Below, piece by piece: positions 10,940 through 20,509 of a DNA stretch of 51,589 nt (the first letter of the stretch is position 1; every line of letters starts with the position of its first letter). The position numbers and the translations under genes are program-made. A model generated the notes under the pieces. The model worked only from the letters and a program-made list of their open reading frames with translations, ran no database searches and was not told where the DNA came from. The stretch is from Rhodobacter sp. (GTDB lineage: Bacteria; Pseudomonadota; Alphaproteobacteria; Rhodobacterales; Rhodobacteraceae). The DNA lies in assembly GCA_020250125.1 (NCBI GenBank), contig JADCEL010000085.1, positions 1 to 51,589 of the forward strand, given 5' to 3'.

Positions 10940-11001
10940 GCTGTGCCCCGCTTTGGCTCGGGGCGGAGTATCGGGGGCGGCGCACAGCGTCAAGCGGCAG
11001 G

Positions 11002-11060
11002 GCGGGGGGCTGTCTGCCCCCCGCACCCCCCGAGGATATTTCTGAACAGAAAATGGAACA
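11002..11060. repeat. Dispersed intergenic element (hairpin plus GAGGATATTT tract)
   Basis: On the plus strand a perfect 9-bp hairpin (GCGGGGGGC / GCCCCCCGC, loop TGTCT) is followed by a C-run, GAGGATATTT, CTGAACAG and AAAATGGAAC. Related copies occur at 26930-26997, 32102-32147 and, inverted, 32171-32224, always between genes. It lies downstream of metK, in reverse orientation to it. It is probably a short family-wide intergenic repeat that may help transcript ending. No coding potential. Confidence 0.6.
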
Positions 11061-11076
11061 GGCGTGCCTGTTTGCG

Positions 11077-12243
11077 TCACACTGCGCGCTTCAACGCCCC
11101 GGTCAGATCGGTCTTTTCCCAGCTGAAGCCGCCGTCGGCCTCGGGCGGGCGCCCGAAATGGCCATAGGCCGCCGTACGGGCATAGATCGGGCGGTTCAGG
11201 CCCAGATGCGTGCGGATGCCGCGCGGGGTCAGGTCCATCACCTCGGCCACGGCCCGCTCGATCTGATCGTCGGGCACCAGGCCGGTGCCGTGGGTATCGA
11301 CATAGATCGACAGCGGTCTGGCCACGCCGATGGCATAGCTGACCTGCAGGGTGCAGCGCCGCGCCAGACCTGCGGCAACAACGTTTTTCGCCAGATAGCG
11401 GGCGGCATAGGCGGCCGAACGGTCGACCTTGGTCGGGTCCTTGCCGGAAAACGCCCCGCCGCCATGCGGGGCGGCACCGCCATAGGTATCGACAATGATC
11501 TTGCGCCCCGTCAGGCCTGCGTCCCCGTCGGGTCCGCCGATCACGAAGGTTCCCGTCGGGTTGACCCACCATTCGGTCTTTGCGGTGATCCAGGCCGAAG
11601 GCAGAACCTCGCGGATATAGGGTTCCACGATGGCACGGATATCGGCGCTGGTCTGGCTTTCATGGGCGTGCTGGGTCGACAGGACGATTGATGTCACCTC
11701 AACCGGAGTGCCGCCTTCGTACCGCAGCGAGACCTGGGATTTGGCATCCGGGCGCAGGGTGGGTTCCTGACCGGATTTGCGCACCTCGGCCAGGCGGCGC
11801 AGGATGGCATGGGCATATTGGATGGGTGCCGGCATCAGCTCGGGCGTCTCCACGCAGGCATAGCCGAACATGATGCCCTGATCCCCGGCCCCGTCCCGGT
11901 CAACGCCCTGCGCGATATGGGCCGATTGGGGGTGCAGCAGGTTCTGCACCTTCAGGGTGTTCCAATGGAACATCTCCTGTTCATACCCGATGTCGCGCAC
12001 GCAGCCGCGCACGATGTCTTCGACGCGGGAAAGATGTTCGGCCCGTTTCGCCTTGTCGCTCAGCCCTACTTCGCCACCCACGACCACGCAGTTGGTGGTG
12101 GCGAAGGTTTCGCAGGCAACGCGCGCAGTCGGCTCTTCGGCAAGAAAGGCGTCAAGGACGGCATCCGAAATGCGGTCACAGACCTTGTCCGGATGGCCCT
12201 CCGAGACGGACTCGGAGGTGAAGGTGTAGTTCAGACGTGACAT
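11077..12243 (-). CDS. metK: S-adenosylmethionine synthetase
   Basis: 388 residues. It makes S-adenosylmethionine from methionine and ATP. Hallmarks are the start [20 protein letters not shown], the signature [12 protein letters not shown], the phosphate-binding [20 protein letters not shown] and the C-terminal AYGHFGR. The start codon is fixed by GGAG eight bases upstream. That GGAG is itself part of the riboswitch described next, so translation should be shut when SAM or SAH is bound. Upstream on the same strand lie lnt, corC, ybeY, phoH and miaB; downstream is trmB, a SAM user. Confidence 0.97.
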   Translation of the reverse strand: MSRLNYTFTSESVSEGHPDKVCDRISDAVLDAFLAEEPTARVACETFATTNCVVVGGEVGLSDKAKRAEHLSRVEDIVRGCVRDIGYEQEMFHWNTLKVQNLLHPQSAHIAQGVDRDGAGDQGIMFGYACVETPELMPAPIQYAHAILRRLAEVRKSGQEPTLRPDAKSQVSLRYEGGTPVEVTSIVLSTQHAHESQTSADIRAIVEPYIREVLPSAWITAKTEWWVNPTGTFVIGGPDGDAGLTGRKIIVDTYGGAAPHGGGAFSGKDPTKVDRSAAYAARYLAKNVVAAGLARRCTLQVSYAIGVARPLSIYVDTHGTGLVPDDQIERAVAEVMDLTPRGIRTHLGLNRPIYARTAAYGHFGRPPEADGGFSWEKTDLTGALKRAV

Positions 12244-12250
12244 GGGGAAC

Positions 12251-12294
12251 GCTCCGTTGAAAATCCCCGTCACGCCAGGAAGCCGTTGTGACGG
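12251..12294 (-). ncRNA. SAM/SAH riboswitch in the metK leader
   Basis: On the minus strand a 7-bp stem CCGTCAC / GTGACGG (12294-12288 with 12273-12267) encloses the loop AACGGCTTCCTGGC. Further on, the sequence CGGAGC (12256-12251) can pair with GGCTTCC in the loop to make an H-type pseudoknot. CGGAGC contains the metK Shine-Dalgarno. The conserved core GTCACAACGGCTTCCTGG and this layout match the SAM/SAH riboswitch class known from Rhodobacterales in front of metK. Ligand binding should hide the ribosome site. Assignment is by motif recall, not by a covariance-model search. Confidence 0.9.
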
Positions 12295-12331
12295 TTCGAT
12301 GCTGCGGGGGTAACGGCCCCCGACCGGCAGG

Positions 12332-13813
12332 TCAAGCCTGCTTGCGCCCTTTCCGGAACGCCAGGGTTGCGGCAAAGGCAGCCAGAAGCGCCAGGACCGG
12401 CCCGTCACCCCAGCGCGCATAGGGTGTTGCCGCAAGCGCAGGGGGAAGTGCCTTATCAAGAAAGGCGGCTTCGCCCAGCGGGATCGCGGCAAGAACCCGC
12501 CCTTTGGCATCGATCACCGCCGAGACGCCGGTGTTGGCCACCCGCACCAGGGGCAGCCCCTGTTCAATGGCGCGCAGCCGCGCCTGGGCAAGGTGCTGGA
12601 ACGGGCCGGTCAGGGTGCCGAACCACGCGTCATTGGTGATCTGCACAATCCAGTCCGCCCGGCCGGGGGCACCCCGCACATCCTGCGGGAAGATCGCCTC
12701 GTAGCAGATCAGCGGCAGGACCCGGCCGATCCGGGGGCCAAGGTCCAGGATCGCCGGTCCCGGACCGGCGGCATAGCCATTGCCCTGCCGGGCCGCGAAG
12801 GCAGAGATGCCAAACAGGGCATAGGCCGTATCGCCGAAGGGGATGTATTCGCCGAACGGCACCAGATGATGCTTGTCATAGCGCGCGGCAACCTGAGCAT
12901 CGGGTCCGATCACGATCAGGCTGTTGAAGTACCGCGTGCCGTCCGTGCTTTGGATTCCGGTGACGACCGGCACGCCCTGTGCCGCTGCCGCGATCATCGG
13001 GGCCAGTTCGGGCGCATAGTCCAGCATGTAGGGTACGGCGGTCTCCGGCCAGATCACCAGATCGGGGCGCGGTGCCGCCGCCGTGAATTCCAGCAGCCGG
13101 TCAAGAAAGGCGCGGGCACGGACGGGGTCCCATTTCGCGCCCTGTTCGGCATTGGGCTGGACAAGGCGCAGCATCAGCGGCCGGGCAGGCGGATCAGGCT
13201 GGGCCAGCCGCCACGAACCGCCGCCCGCCGATGCGGCGATCAGCACGGCGGCAACGGCAAGGCCCCGGCGGCCAAAGGCAACCGGCAGGGCGGCGGCCCC
13301 CGTGGCCACAAGGGTCAGCGCCAGCACCCCCCCAAGGCTGGCAAGCTGCGCCATCGGAGTGCCGATGAAGATATGCCCGATCGTCGCCCAGGGAAAACCG
13401 GTCAGGACATGGCCGCGCGCGAATTCTGCCAGCGTCAGGGCCAGGGCCAGGGCCAGGGGACGCCGCCAGCCCGTCACCCGCCAGGACAGGGCGGCAGCAC
13501 CGGCCCAGAACAGCGCAAGGCCAAAGGACATGAACAGCACGGCAAAGGGTGCCATCCAGGCATGGGTTTGGGCATCAATCAGAAAGGGCTGGACCAGCCA
13601 GCTGAGCGCCAGCATGAAATGCCCGGCCCCCGCGAACAGGCCCAGCCAGGCCGCAGCCGCGGCCCCGCGCGCGCGCGCCAGCAGCGCGGTCAGCGCCGCC
13701 AGTCCGGCCAGTGCCAGCCACCAGAACCCCAGCGGAACCTGCCCCGATGCGACCACGGCACCAAGGCCAAAGGCAAGCCCCGCCTCGGCCCCGCCGGGCC
13801 AGCCCAAGCGCAT
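12332..13813 (-). CDS. lnt: Apolipoprotein N-acyltransferase
   Basis: 493 residues. It adds the third acyl chain to lipoproteins at the periplasmic face of the inner membrane. The first 200 residues contain about six to seven membrane helices, then comes the nitrilase-like domain with the catalytic triad visible: Glu in [10 protein letters not shown], Lys in [16 protein letters not shown] and Cys in [10 protein letters not shown] final helix sits near the C-terminus. The ATG is three bases from the corC stop, with its ribosome site inside the end of corC, so the two are coupled. Part of the conserved cluster that runs from miaB. Confidence 0.95.
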   Translation of the reverse strand: MRLGWPGGAEAGLAFGLGAVVASGQVPLGFWWLALAGLAALTALLARARGAAAAAWLGLFAGAGHFMLALSWLVQPFLIDAQTHAWMAPFAVLFMSFGLALFWAGAAALSWRVTGWRRPLALALALTLAEFARGHVLTGFPWATIGHIFIGTPMAQLASLGGVLALTLVATGAAALPVAFGRRGLAVAAVLIAASAGGGSWRLAQPDPPARPLMLRLVQPNAEQGAKWDPVRARAFLDRLLEFTAAAPRPDLVIWPETAVPYMLDYAPELAPMIAAAAQGVPVVTGIQSTDGTRYFNSLIVIGPDAQVAARYDKHHLVPFGEYIPFGDTAYALFGISAFAARQGNGYAAGPGPAILDLGPRIGRVLPLICYEAIFPQDVRGAPGRADWIVQITNDAWFGTLTGPFQHLAQARLRAIEQGLPLVRVANTGVSAVIDAKGRVLAAIPLGEAAFLDKALPPALAATPYARWGDGPVLALLAAFAATLAFRKGRKQA

Positions 13814-13815
13814 GG

Positions 13816-14730
13816 TCAGTCCTTTGCAGGCGGCAGAAGGGCGGCGGGGGCGGCCTGCGCCCCCGGCAGACGCAGGCGCAGCCGCTTGATGCGGCGCGGA
13901 TCGGCGTCGATCACTTCAAAGGCCACGCCACTTTCATGCGGCACGATTTCGCCCCGGGCAGGCACGCGACCCGTGCGCAGAAAGACCAGCCCGCCCAGGG
14001 TGTCGATCTCTTCATCATCCTCGTCGGTGCGCAGGCGCAGACCGATGGCGGCCTCGATCTCTTCCAGGGGCGCGCGGGCATGGGCAAGATAGACGCCGGG
14101 CTTTTCCATGATCCACAGGGCTGCGTCGGCCTCGTCATGTTCATCCTCGATCTCGCCGATGACCGTTTCGATCAGGTCCTCGATGGTGACCAGACCGTCC
14201 ACGCCCCCGTATTCGTCGATCACCAGGGCCATATGCACCCGATCCTTCTGCATTTTCTGAAGCAGGACCCCAACCGGCATTGACGGCGGGGCAAAAAGGA
14301 CGGGCCGCAGCATCTTGCGCAGGTTGAAGCGGCCATTGCCCTGGCCAAAACCGAATTGCAGCGCAAGGTCCTTCAGCAGAACCAGACCCAGCGGCTTGTC
14401 CAGGGTTTCCTCATAGACCGGCAGGCGCGAAAACCCGTGTTTGCGGAAGACCGCGACAAGCTCTTCCCTGCCGATATCCACGGGGACAGCGGTGATTTCG
14501 ACCTTGGGGATTGCGACATCATCCACACGCAGGCGCCGCAGGTTGCCGATGCCGGGCACGCCGGGCACCGCTGGCGCTGCCGGTGCTGCATCGGCCTGCC
14601 TGGGATCCTGCGCAGGTTCGGAAGAACTGAGGGCGTTGATGATGCGGCTGAGAAATCCGCGCTGTCCATTCCCGGTCGGGTCGTCCTCGGCGCCAGGCGC
14701 GGCATCTGACCCGTCGTTGCTGCTGCCCAT
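13816..14730 (-). CDS. corC: CorC/HlyC-family CBS-domain protein
   Basis: 304 residues. After a variable, Ala/Pro-rich N-terminus (about 70 residues) come a CBS pair (the second with VIDEYGGVDGLVTIEDLIE) and a C-terminal CorC_HlyC transporter-associated domain (DTLGGLVFLRTGRVP). No membrane helices. Proteins of this type sit beside lnt and ybeY in many bacteria and are linked to Mg/Co efflux or general ion homeostasis; the exact role here is not shown by sequence. AGGAAAGGA precedes the ATG. Transcribed with ybeY upstream and lnt downstream. Confidence 0.9.
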   Translation of the reverse strand: MGSSNDGSDAAPGAEDDPTGNGQRGFLSRIINALSSSEPAQDPRQADAAPAAPAVPGVPGIGNLRRLRVDDVAIPKVEITAVPVDIGREELVAVFRKHGFSRLPVYEETLDKPLGLVLLKDLALQFGFGQGNGRFNLRKMLRPVLFAPPSMPVGVLLQKMQKDRVHMALVIDEYGGVDGLVTIEDLIETVIGEIEDEHDEADAALWIMEKPGVYLAHARAPLEEIEAAIGLRLRTDEDDEEIDTLGGLVFLRTGRVPARGEIVPHESGVAFEVIDADPRRIKRLRLRLPGAQAAPAALLPPAKD

Positions 14731-14781
14731 GTGTCCTTTCCTGAATCAACCCGCCCGCAGCACTGCCGGACGATGAGCGGT

Positions 14782-15291
14782 TCAATATGGGTTCGTCACC
14801 CCGAGTTTGGCAAGCACCCTGATTTCGGTGTCTTCCATCAGGGCCGCATCGGCATCGTCGGCATGGTCATAGCCCAGAAGATGCAGAACGGCATGAACAA
14901 TCAGATGGGTGACGTGATCGTCCATGGATTTGCCTTGCTCTGCCGCTTCGCGGGCGCAGCTGTCATAGGAAATGGCGATGTCGCCCAGTTCCCTGGCATG
15001 ATCGGCCTGGCCCCGGGGAAGCTTCGGCATGCCCCCCGGGGCATCCGCCGCGCGATCCTGGGATGGCCAGGACAGCACATTGGTGGCAACAGGCTTGCCA
15101 CGGAATCCGGCGTTCAGCGTGGCAATGCGGGCATCATCGCAGCCCATCACCACAATTTCGAACCGGGCAGGATCAAGGCAAAGCGCCGCCAGGGTGGCCC
15201 TGGCGGCAGAGTCGGCCAGCGGCGGAAGGCTGCCCTCCCACCGCGGGTCTTCCATGACTGTGTCAACCAGAGGCTCCATCGTCGCGCTCAT
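14782..15291 (-). CDS. ybeY: Endoribonuclease YbeY
   Basis: 169 residues from the MSATMEPLVD start. The metal-binding motif HAVLHLLGYDH (His-x3-His-x5-His) near residue 130 is the YbeY signature, preceded by LGDIAISYD and VLSWPSQ-type segments. YbeY is a zinc RNase for 16S rRNA 3' maturation and ribosome quality control. Its start lies inside the end of phoH, giving about a 29-base overlap and probably coupled translation. A second in-frame ATG four codons later (15279) is an alternative start. Neighbours phoH and corC are the classic context. Confidence 0.94.
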   Translation of the reverse strand: MSATMEPLVDTVMEDPRWEGSLPPLADSAARATLAALCLDPARFEIVVMGCDDARIATLNAGFRGKPVATNVLSWPSQDRAADAPGGMPKLPRGQADHARELGDIAISYDSCAREAAEQGKSMDDHVTHLIVHAVLHLLGYDHADDADAALMEDTEIRVLAKLGVTNPY

Positions 15292-16279
15292 ACGCTTCGA
15301 TGATGCGGGCGACAAGCGGGTGGCGCACCACATCTCTGGCGGTGAAGTAGTTGAAGCTGACGCCTTTCACCCCCTTGATCAGCCGTTCGGCATCGGCAAG
15401 GCCGCTGGCGGTGCCGCGCGGCAGGTCGATCTGGGTGCGGTCGCCGGTCACCACCATGCGGCTGCCTTCGCCGAGGCGGGTCAGGAACATCTTCATCTGC
15501 ATGGTTGTGGCATTCTGCGCCTCGTCCAGCACGACAAAGGCATTCGACAGGGTGCGCCCGCGCATGAAGGCCAGGGGCGCAATCTCGATCCGCTTTTCCT
15601 CCATCAGCTTCTGCACCTGCTTTTGCGGCAGGAAATCATTCAGCGCGTCATAAAGCGGCTGCATGTAGGGGTCGACCTTGTCCTTCATGTCGCCGGGCAG
15701 AAAGCCCAGCCTCTCGCCCGCCTCGACCGCCGGGCGTGACAGGATGATCTTGTCGACATGGCCGCCGATCAGCATGGTGACCCCCACGGCGACCGCAAGA
15801 TAGGTCTTGCCGGTGCCGGCGGGGCCGATGCCGAAGGCCAGTTCGTGGTCAAACAGGTTTGCCACATAGGCCTTTTGCGCCTCGGTCCGGGGTTGCACCG
15901 ACTTGCGGCGCGTGCGCAGCTCATACTTTGCGCCGCTGAACATCTCGATCTGTTCATCGTCGCGCGGAACGTCGCGCATCGGCCGGCCCATGCGCAGCGC
16001 GCCGTCAATGTCGCCCGCCACCACGCCCTTGCCTGTTTCCAGCCTGGCATAAAGCGACCGCAGCACGGCTGCCGCCTGATCCCGCGCGCCCTTGTCCCCG
16101 ATCACCGCCAGCCTGTTGCCCCGCCGCAGGATATGCACACCGGTCTGGTGTTCGATCTGGGCCAGGTTGCGGTCAAATTCGCCGCAGAGGTCGATCAGAA
16201 GACGATTGTCAGGAAATTCCAGAAGCGTTTCGACAACGTCTTCCGAACGGGACGGGGGTTTCAGCGCGCTGATGCCCAA
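15263..16279 (-). CDS. phoH: PhoH-like ATPase
   Basis: The core has the P-loop GPAGTGKTYLAVAVG, Walker B VVLDEAQNAT and sensor VVTGDRTQIDLP, all typical of PhoH/YbeZ, a phosphate-loop ATPase that works with YbeY in RNA metabolism. I choose a TTG start (residues LGISALKPPS) because AAGGAG sits six bases before it, giving 338 residues, the family size. A longer frame begins at a GTG (16435) but has no ribosome site and an unlikely, poorly ordered N-terminus. It overlaps ybeY at its 3' end. Same-strand cluster with miaB upstream. Confidence 0.92.
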   Translation of the reverse strand: MGISALKPPSRSEDVVETLLEFPDNRLLIDLCGEFDRNLAQIEHQTGVHILRRGNRLAVIGDKGARDQAAAVLRSLYARLETGKGVVAGDIDGALRMGRPMRDVPRDDEQIEMFSGAKYELRTRRKSVQPRTEAQKAYVANLFDHELAFGIGPAGTGKTYLAVAVGVTMLIGGHVDKIILSRPAVEAGERLGFLPGDMKDKVDPYMQPLYDALNDFLPQKQVQKLMEEKRIEIAPLAFMRGRTLSNAFVVLDEAQNATTMQMKMFLTRLGEGSRMVVTGDRTQIDLPRGTASGLADAERLIKGVKGVSFNYFTARDVVRHPLVARIIEAYERDDGASG

Positions 16280-16532
16280 GGGCGGCTCCTTCTGTTGGCC
16301 TGGAACGGGGCTGGGGGGATTTGGCGAAGCTGTGGTGCCTTCTGCAGATGCGGTTACAAGGGAAAGTGTGCGGCGGGTTTGACGTGATGGCAAGAAGAAT
16401 GGCGTGGCCGGGCCGAATATCGGGTGTGACTGCACGAAAAACCATCACGCCGCGACGCGGTTCCTGCCGGGCGTGACGATTGCGCGACAGCACGGAAACG
16501 GCTGTGTGACGGTTCTGCGCCGGGGCGCGTCA

Positions 16533-17843
16533 TCAGGCCGGCAGGCGCAGGCCCGCCAGCGAGTTCGCCGCGCTGTCCACGATCCGCACGCGGATCAGCT
16601 CGCCCGGCGTGCCGGCGGGGTCGGTGACATGGACCGCGTGCAGATGGTCGGACTTGCCCACCATCTGGCCGGGCATCCTTCCTGCCTTTTCGTAAAGGAC
16701 CCCCACCTCGCGGCCGACCATGGCCTGCTGTGCCGCGCGCTGCCGGTCGGTGATCAGCGCCTGCAGCACCTGCAGGCGGGCGTCGGCGGTGGCGGCATCC
16801 ACCCCCGGTCTCTCGGCGGCGGGGGTGCCCGGACGGGGCGAATACCTGAAGCTGAAGGCAGCACCAAAACCGACATCCCGGATCAGCGCCAGCGTGGCCT
16901 CGAAATCGGCATCGGTCTCGCCGGGGAAGCCAACGATGAAATCGGATGACAGCAGAATGTCGGGACGCGCCGCCCTGATCCGCCCGACCAGCCGCAGATA
17001 GTGATCAACGCTGTGCCTGCGATTCATCGCCTTCAGGATGCGGTCAGACCCCGACTGCACCGGCAGATGCAGAAAGGGCATCAGCTTGGCCTCGTCGCCA
17101 TGCGCTGCGATCAGGTCTTCTTCCATGTCATTGGGGTGCGAGGTGGTGTAGCGGATGCGCTCCAGCCCGTCGATCCGCGCCAGATCGCGGACAAGGCGCG
17201 CCAGGCCCCGGCCGTCGGCGTGATAGGCGTTGACGTTCTGGCCCAGCAGCGTGATTTCGCGCACGCCGCGCGCCACCAGGTCGCGCGCCTCGGCCAGCAG
17301 ACGGTCGGGCGCGCGGCTGACCTCGGCCCCGCGGGTATAGGGAACCACGCAGAAGGCGCAGAATTTGTCACAGCCTTCCTGAACGGTCAGAAAGGCGGTC
17401 GGCCCGCGCAGCATCCGGCGGTCCGGCAGGTGATCGAACTTGTCTTCGGCGGGAAACTCGGTGTCGATGGCGCGCGCGCCCTGCCCCACGGCCCGCAGCA
17501 TGGCGGGCAGGCGATGGTAGCTTTGCGGTCCCACCACCAGATCGACGACCGGGGCACGCCGCAAAATCTCTTCGCCCTCGGCCTGGGCGACGCAGCCTGC
17601 CACGGCGATCTTCATGCCGGGTTTCGCCTGTTTCAGCGGCTTCAGGCGGCCAAGGTCGGAATAGACCTTTTCAGCGGCCTTTTCGCGGATGTGGCAGGTG
17701 TTCAGCAGGACCATATCGGCGTCTTCGGCATGATCGGTGGCGACATAGCCCTCGGTGCCCAGCGTCTCCGCCATACGTTCCGAGTCGTAGACGTTCATCT
17801 GGCAGCCGTAGGTCTTGATGAAAAGCTTTTTCGCCGTTGTCAT
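16533..17843 (-). CDS. miaB: tRNA-2-methylthio-N6-dimethylallyladenosine synthase
   Basis: 436 residues. The N-terminal UPF0004 domain has its three cluster cysteines in YGCQMN, NTCHIR and AGCVAQ. The radical-SAM domain has CDKFCAFC (Cys-x3-Cys-x2-Cys) near residue 160, and a C-terminal TRAM domain follows. MiaB adds the methylthio group to i6A37 of tRNAs reading UNN codons, using two iron-sulfur clusters and SAM. It heads the minus-strand cluster leading to metK, so a SAM user and the SAM maker are in one neighbourhood. About 250 bases separate it from phoH's chosen start. Confidence 0.96.
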   Translation of the reverse strand: MTTAKKLFIKTYGCQMNVYDSERMAETLGTEGYVATDHAEDADMVLLNTCHIREKAAEKVYSDLGRLKPLKQAKPGMKIAVAGCVAQAEGEEILRRAPVVDLVVGPQSYHRLPAMLRAVGQGARAIDTEFPAEDKFDHLPDRRMLRGPTAFLTVQEGCDKFCAFCVVPYTRGAEVSRAPDRLLAEARDLVARGVREITLLGQNVNAYHADGRGLARLVRDLARIDGLERIRYTTSHPNDMEEDLIAAHGDEAKLMPFLHLPVQSGSDRILKAMNRRHSVDHYLRLVGRIRAARPDILLSSDFIVGFPGETDADFEATLALIRDVGFGAAFSFRYSPRPGTPAAERPGVDAATADARLQVLQALITDRQRAAQQAMVGREVGVLYEKAGRMPGQMVGKSDHLHAVHVTDPAGTPGELIRVRIVDSAANSLAGLRLPA

Positions 17844-18085
17844 GCGCGCGCGTCCTGTGGTCAGGCCTGTTGTCTACACGATGGCAGCGGGCCTTCGCAA
17901 CGCCGGGATGGGCGGTGCGGCGCGTGACGGCGGGGCCAACCGGAACGCCCGGCGCGGGAAAGGTCAGAGCGATGCCTGATCCGCATTATTCTGTTGGCAC
18001 ATGTCCGGGGGGTGATAAGCGATCACAAACCCTCCGGCGCGGGGTCTGCCCCCGGCATTTCACCGGCAGGAAGGCTGCGGCGGTG

Positions 18086-18502
18086 TCAGACCCGGCGCAG
18101 GCGGATCACAACATCCACCCGGCTGATTTCCGTCCCCCCGGGGGCGGCGGGAAGGCCCATAATCTTCAGGTCTTCGGCCGGCGCGTCGGTCAATTCGCCC
18201 CGGTCTTCCCAGTAGAAATGCGGGTGATCATCCATGCGGGTGTCGAAATAGCTGCGGTGGCCGTCCACGGTCACCTCCTGCATCAGACCCGCCTCGCAAA
18301 AGGCGCGCAGCGTGTTGTAGACCGTGGCAAGGCTGACCCTTTCACCTGCACCGACACTGGCAGCATAAAGGCTTTCAGCGGTCACATGCCGGTTTTCGCC
18401 ATCCCCGACCAGAAGCCCGGCAAGCGCCACACGCTGGCGCGTGGGGCGCAGCCCGCCCCGTGCCAGCCAAGCCGCGCTTCGATCCGCATCCATTGCCGCC
18501 AT
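18086..18502 (-). CDS. irr: Fur-family transcriptional regulator, Irr type
   Basis: 138 residues (135 if the second ATG at 18493 is used; the AGGA upstream fits neither start ideally). The N-terminal winged helix has LRPTRQRVALAGLLVGDGEN and the recognition region SLATVYNTLRAFCEAGLMQE. The C-terminal dimer domain has DDHPHFYWEDRGEL, the His-rich site where Fur members bind metal and Irr senses heme. Position divergent from fabA-fabB-fabI is the usual rhodobacterial place for irr. Irr controls iron-dependent and heme genes. Distinction from Fur or Mur rests on context and the ENRHVTAE wording. Confidence 0.85.
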   Translation of the reverse strand: MAAMDADRSAAWLARGGLRPTRQRVALAGLLVGDGENRHVTAESLYAASVGAGERVSLATVYNTLRAFCEAGLMQEVTVDGHRSYFDTRMDDHPHFYWEDRGELTDAPAEDLKIMGLPAAPGGTEISRVDVVIRLRRV

Positions 18503-18553
18503 TGTCCTGCCGATCCCATCCGTCCATCCGACATATAGGGCGCGCGGGGGGGC

Positions 18554-18569
18554 ATTTTCAAATGAAAAT
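18554..18569. promoter_or_regulatory. Inverted repeat ATTTTCA-AA-TGAAAAT between irr and fabA
   Basis: A perfect 7-bp inverted repeat with a 2-base centre, AT-rich in a very GC-rich setting, midway between the divergent irr and fabA starts. The layout suits an operator for a dimeric regulator, possibly Irr acting on itself and/or on fabA. It does not obviously match the known iron-control element, so the factor is uncertain. Confidence 0.45.
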
Positions 18570-18719
18570 CCGCTGCAACTGCCGCTTGGCGGAACCGGCC
18601 TGACGACGCGGGGCGTCCGCCGCCCTTGCCTGTGCTTCCCTGCCGATGGTAGAGGGTTTGCAACATGGCGAAACACCGCGTGACCGGCAGCGTTGGCGGA
18701 CCTGGGGGGACTGAGGCGG

Positions 18720-19232
18720 ATGGCGGGATTTCCGACAAGCTTTACCAAGGAAGACCTGCTGAAATGCGCGCGGGGCGAGTTGTTCGGCCCCGGCAATGCC
18801 CAGCTTCCCCTGCCGCCGATGCTGATGATGGACCGCATCACCGACATTTCGGGCGATGGCGGCGTGCATGGCAAGGGCCATGTCGTGGCCGAATTCGACA
18901 TCACGCCCGACCTGTGGTTCTTTGCCTGCCATTTTCCCGGCAATCCGATCATGCCCGGCTGCCTCGGCCTTGACGGGCTGTGGCAACTCACCGGGTTCAA
19001 CCTGGGCTGGCGTGGCTGGCCGGGCCAGGGCTTTGCCCTGGGCGTTGGTGAAGTCCAACTCAAGGGCATGGTGCGGCCGGACCGCACGATGATCCGCTAT
19101 TTCGTCGATTTCACCCGCGTCATCGACCGGCGCCTCAAGATGGGCGTGGCCGACGGCAGGGTGGAAGCGGACGGTGAGGTGATCTATCTGGTGAAGGATA
19201 TGAAGGTTGGGCTTGCGGCTGCCGCCGCCTGA
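18720..19232 (+). CDS. fabA: 3-hydroxydecanoyl-ACP dehydratase/isomerase
   Basis: 170 residues, the family length. The hot-dog-fold active site is visible: His in [13 protein letters not shown] and Asp in [10 protein letters not shown]. The start [18 protein letters not shown] is typical of FabA. It dehydrates 3-hydroxydecanoyl-ACP and isomerises the product to the cis-3 form, the branch point to unsaturated fatty acids. An in-frame TTG lies upstream, but the ATG with GAGGCGG gives the expected N-terminus [14 protein letters not shown]. First gene of fabA-fabB-fabI. Confidence 0.96.
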   Translation: MAGFPTSFTKEDLLKCARGELFGPGNAQLPLPPMLMMDRITDISGDGGVHGKGHVVAEFDITPDLWFFACHFPGNPIMPGCLGLDGLWQLTGFNLGWRGWPGQGFALGVGEVQLKGMVRPDRTMIRYFVDFTRVIDRRLKMGVADGRVEADGEVIYLVKDMKVGLAAAAA

Positions 19233-19256
19233 AGTCCGAAGTCGGGAGAATACGCC

Positions 19257-20486
19257 ATGCGCCGCGTCGTCATCACCGGGATCGGGATCATCTCGCCCAT
19301 CGGAAACTCGCCTGCCGAGGTTGAGGCAAGCCTGCGGGCGGGCAAGTCGGGCATCGTCTATGCCGGGGATTATGCCGAGCATGGCTTTCGCTGCCGGGTA
19401 AAGGGCCAGCCGAACCTCGTGCTGGAAGACGTGATCGACAAGCGCGACCTGCGCTTCATGGGGGACGGTGCGGCCTATAACTTTGTCGCCCTGCGCGATG
19501 CCATCGCCGATGCGGGGCTGGAGGCGGCAGAGGTATCACACGAACGGACCGGGCTTGTCATGGGGTCCGGCGGGCCGTCGACCAAGTCGTTCTACCGCGC
19601 ACATGCAATCGTGAACGAAACCGGCAGCCCCAGGCGGATCGGCCCCTTTGGCGTGACCAAAGGAATGTCATCCACCAACTCGGCCTGCCTTGCCACACCG
19701 TTCAGGATCAAGGGCGTGAACTATTCCATCACCTCGGCCTGCTCCACATCGGCGCATTGCATTGGGAACGGAACCGAACTGATCCAGATGGGCAAACAGG
19801 ACATTGTCTTTGCCGGCGGCGGCGAGGAACTGGACTGGACCCTGTCCTGCCTGTTCGACGCCATGGGCGCGATGAGCAGCAAGTACAACGACTCACCGCA
19901 AACCGCCAGCCGCCCCTATGACGCCACACGCGATGGCTTTGTCATCGCTGGCGGCGGTGGTGTGGTGGTGCTGGAGGAGCTGGGCCATGCTTTGGCGCGT
20001 GGCGCAAAGATTTATGGCGAAGTGACAGGGTATGGGGCCACATCAGACGGCTATGACATGGTGGCCCCCAGCGGCGAAGGGGGCGAAAGGTCGATGCGGC
20101 TGGCCGTTTCCACCCTGCCGCAGGGGCGCAGCATTGATTATATCAACAGCCATGGCACCTCGACTCTGGCGGGTGATGTGCCGGAAGTTGAAGCGATCCG
20201 GCGGGTGTTCGGTCGCGGCACGACGCCGCCCATCGCCTCGACCAAATCGCTGACCGGCCATTCGCTGGGCGCGACGGGCGTGCATGAGGCGATCTATTCG
20301 CTGATCATGATGAACAAGGGCTTCATCGCCGCTTCGGCCAATGTCACCACGCTGGACCCCGCGCTTGACCCCGGTGAGATTGTGACAGTGCTGCGCGACG
20401 GGGTGAACATCGACTCGGTCCTGTCCAACAGTTTCGGGTTCGGCGGCACCAATGCGACGCTGGTGATGAGCAAATATCTGGCCTAG
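19257..20486 (+). CDS. fabB: 3-oxoacyl-ACP synthase I
   Basis: 409 residues. The thiolase-fold triad is present: Cys in [13 protein letters not shown], His in [12 protein letters not shown] and His in [12 protein letters not shown]. The start [17 protein letters not shown] and the [15 protein letters not shown] stretch are FabB-type rather than FabF. It extends cis-3-decenoyl-ACP made by FabA to keep the double bond. GGGAGAA precedes the ATG, 24 bases after the fabA stop, so both are on one transcript. Confidence 0.96.
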   Translation: MRRVVITGIGIISPIGNSPAEVEASLRAGKSGIVYAGDYAEHGFRCRVKGQPNLVLEDVIDKRDLRFMGDGAAYNFVALRDAIADAGLEAAEVSHERTGLVMGSGGPSTKSFYRAHAIVNETGSPRRIGPFGVTKGMSSTNSACLATPFRIKGVNYSITSACSTSAHCIGNGTELIQMGKQDIVFAGGGEELDWTLSCLFDAMGAMSSKYNDSPQTASRPYDATRDGFVIAGGGGVVVLEELGHALARGAKIYGEVTGYGATSDGYDMVAPSGEGGERSMRLAVSTLPQGRSIDYINSHGTSTLAGDVPEVEAIRRVFGRGTTPPIASTKSLTGHSLGATGVHEAIYSLIMMNKGFIAASANVTTLDPALDPGEIVTVLRDGVNIDSVLSNSFGFGGTNATLVMSKYLA

Positions 20487-20509
20487 GCGCCGGACAAGGG
20501 AGGGGGGCC

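Noticed and set aside
12593..14092. Plus-strand open frame of 499 codons
   Set aside because: It is antisense to lnt and corC, rich in Arg, Gly and Gln as expected for reverse reading of GC-rich genes.
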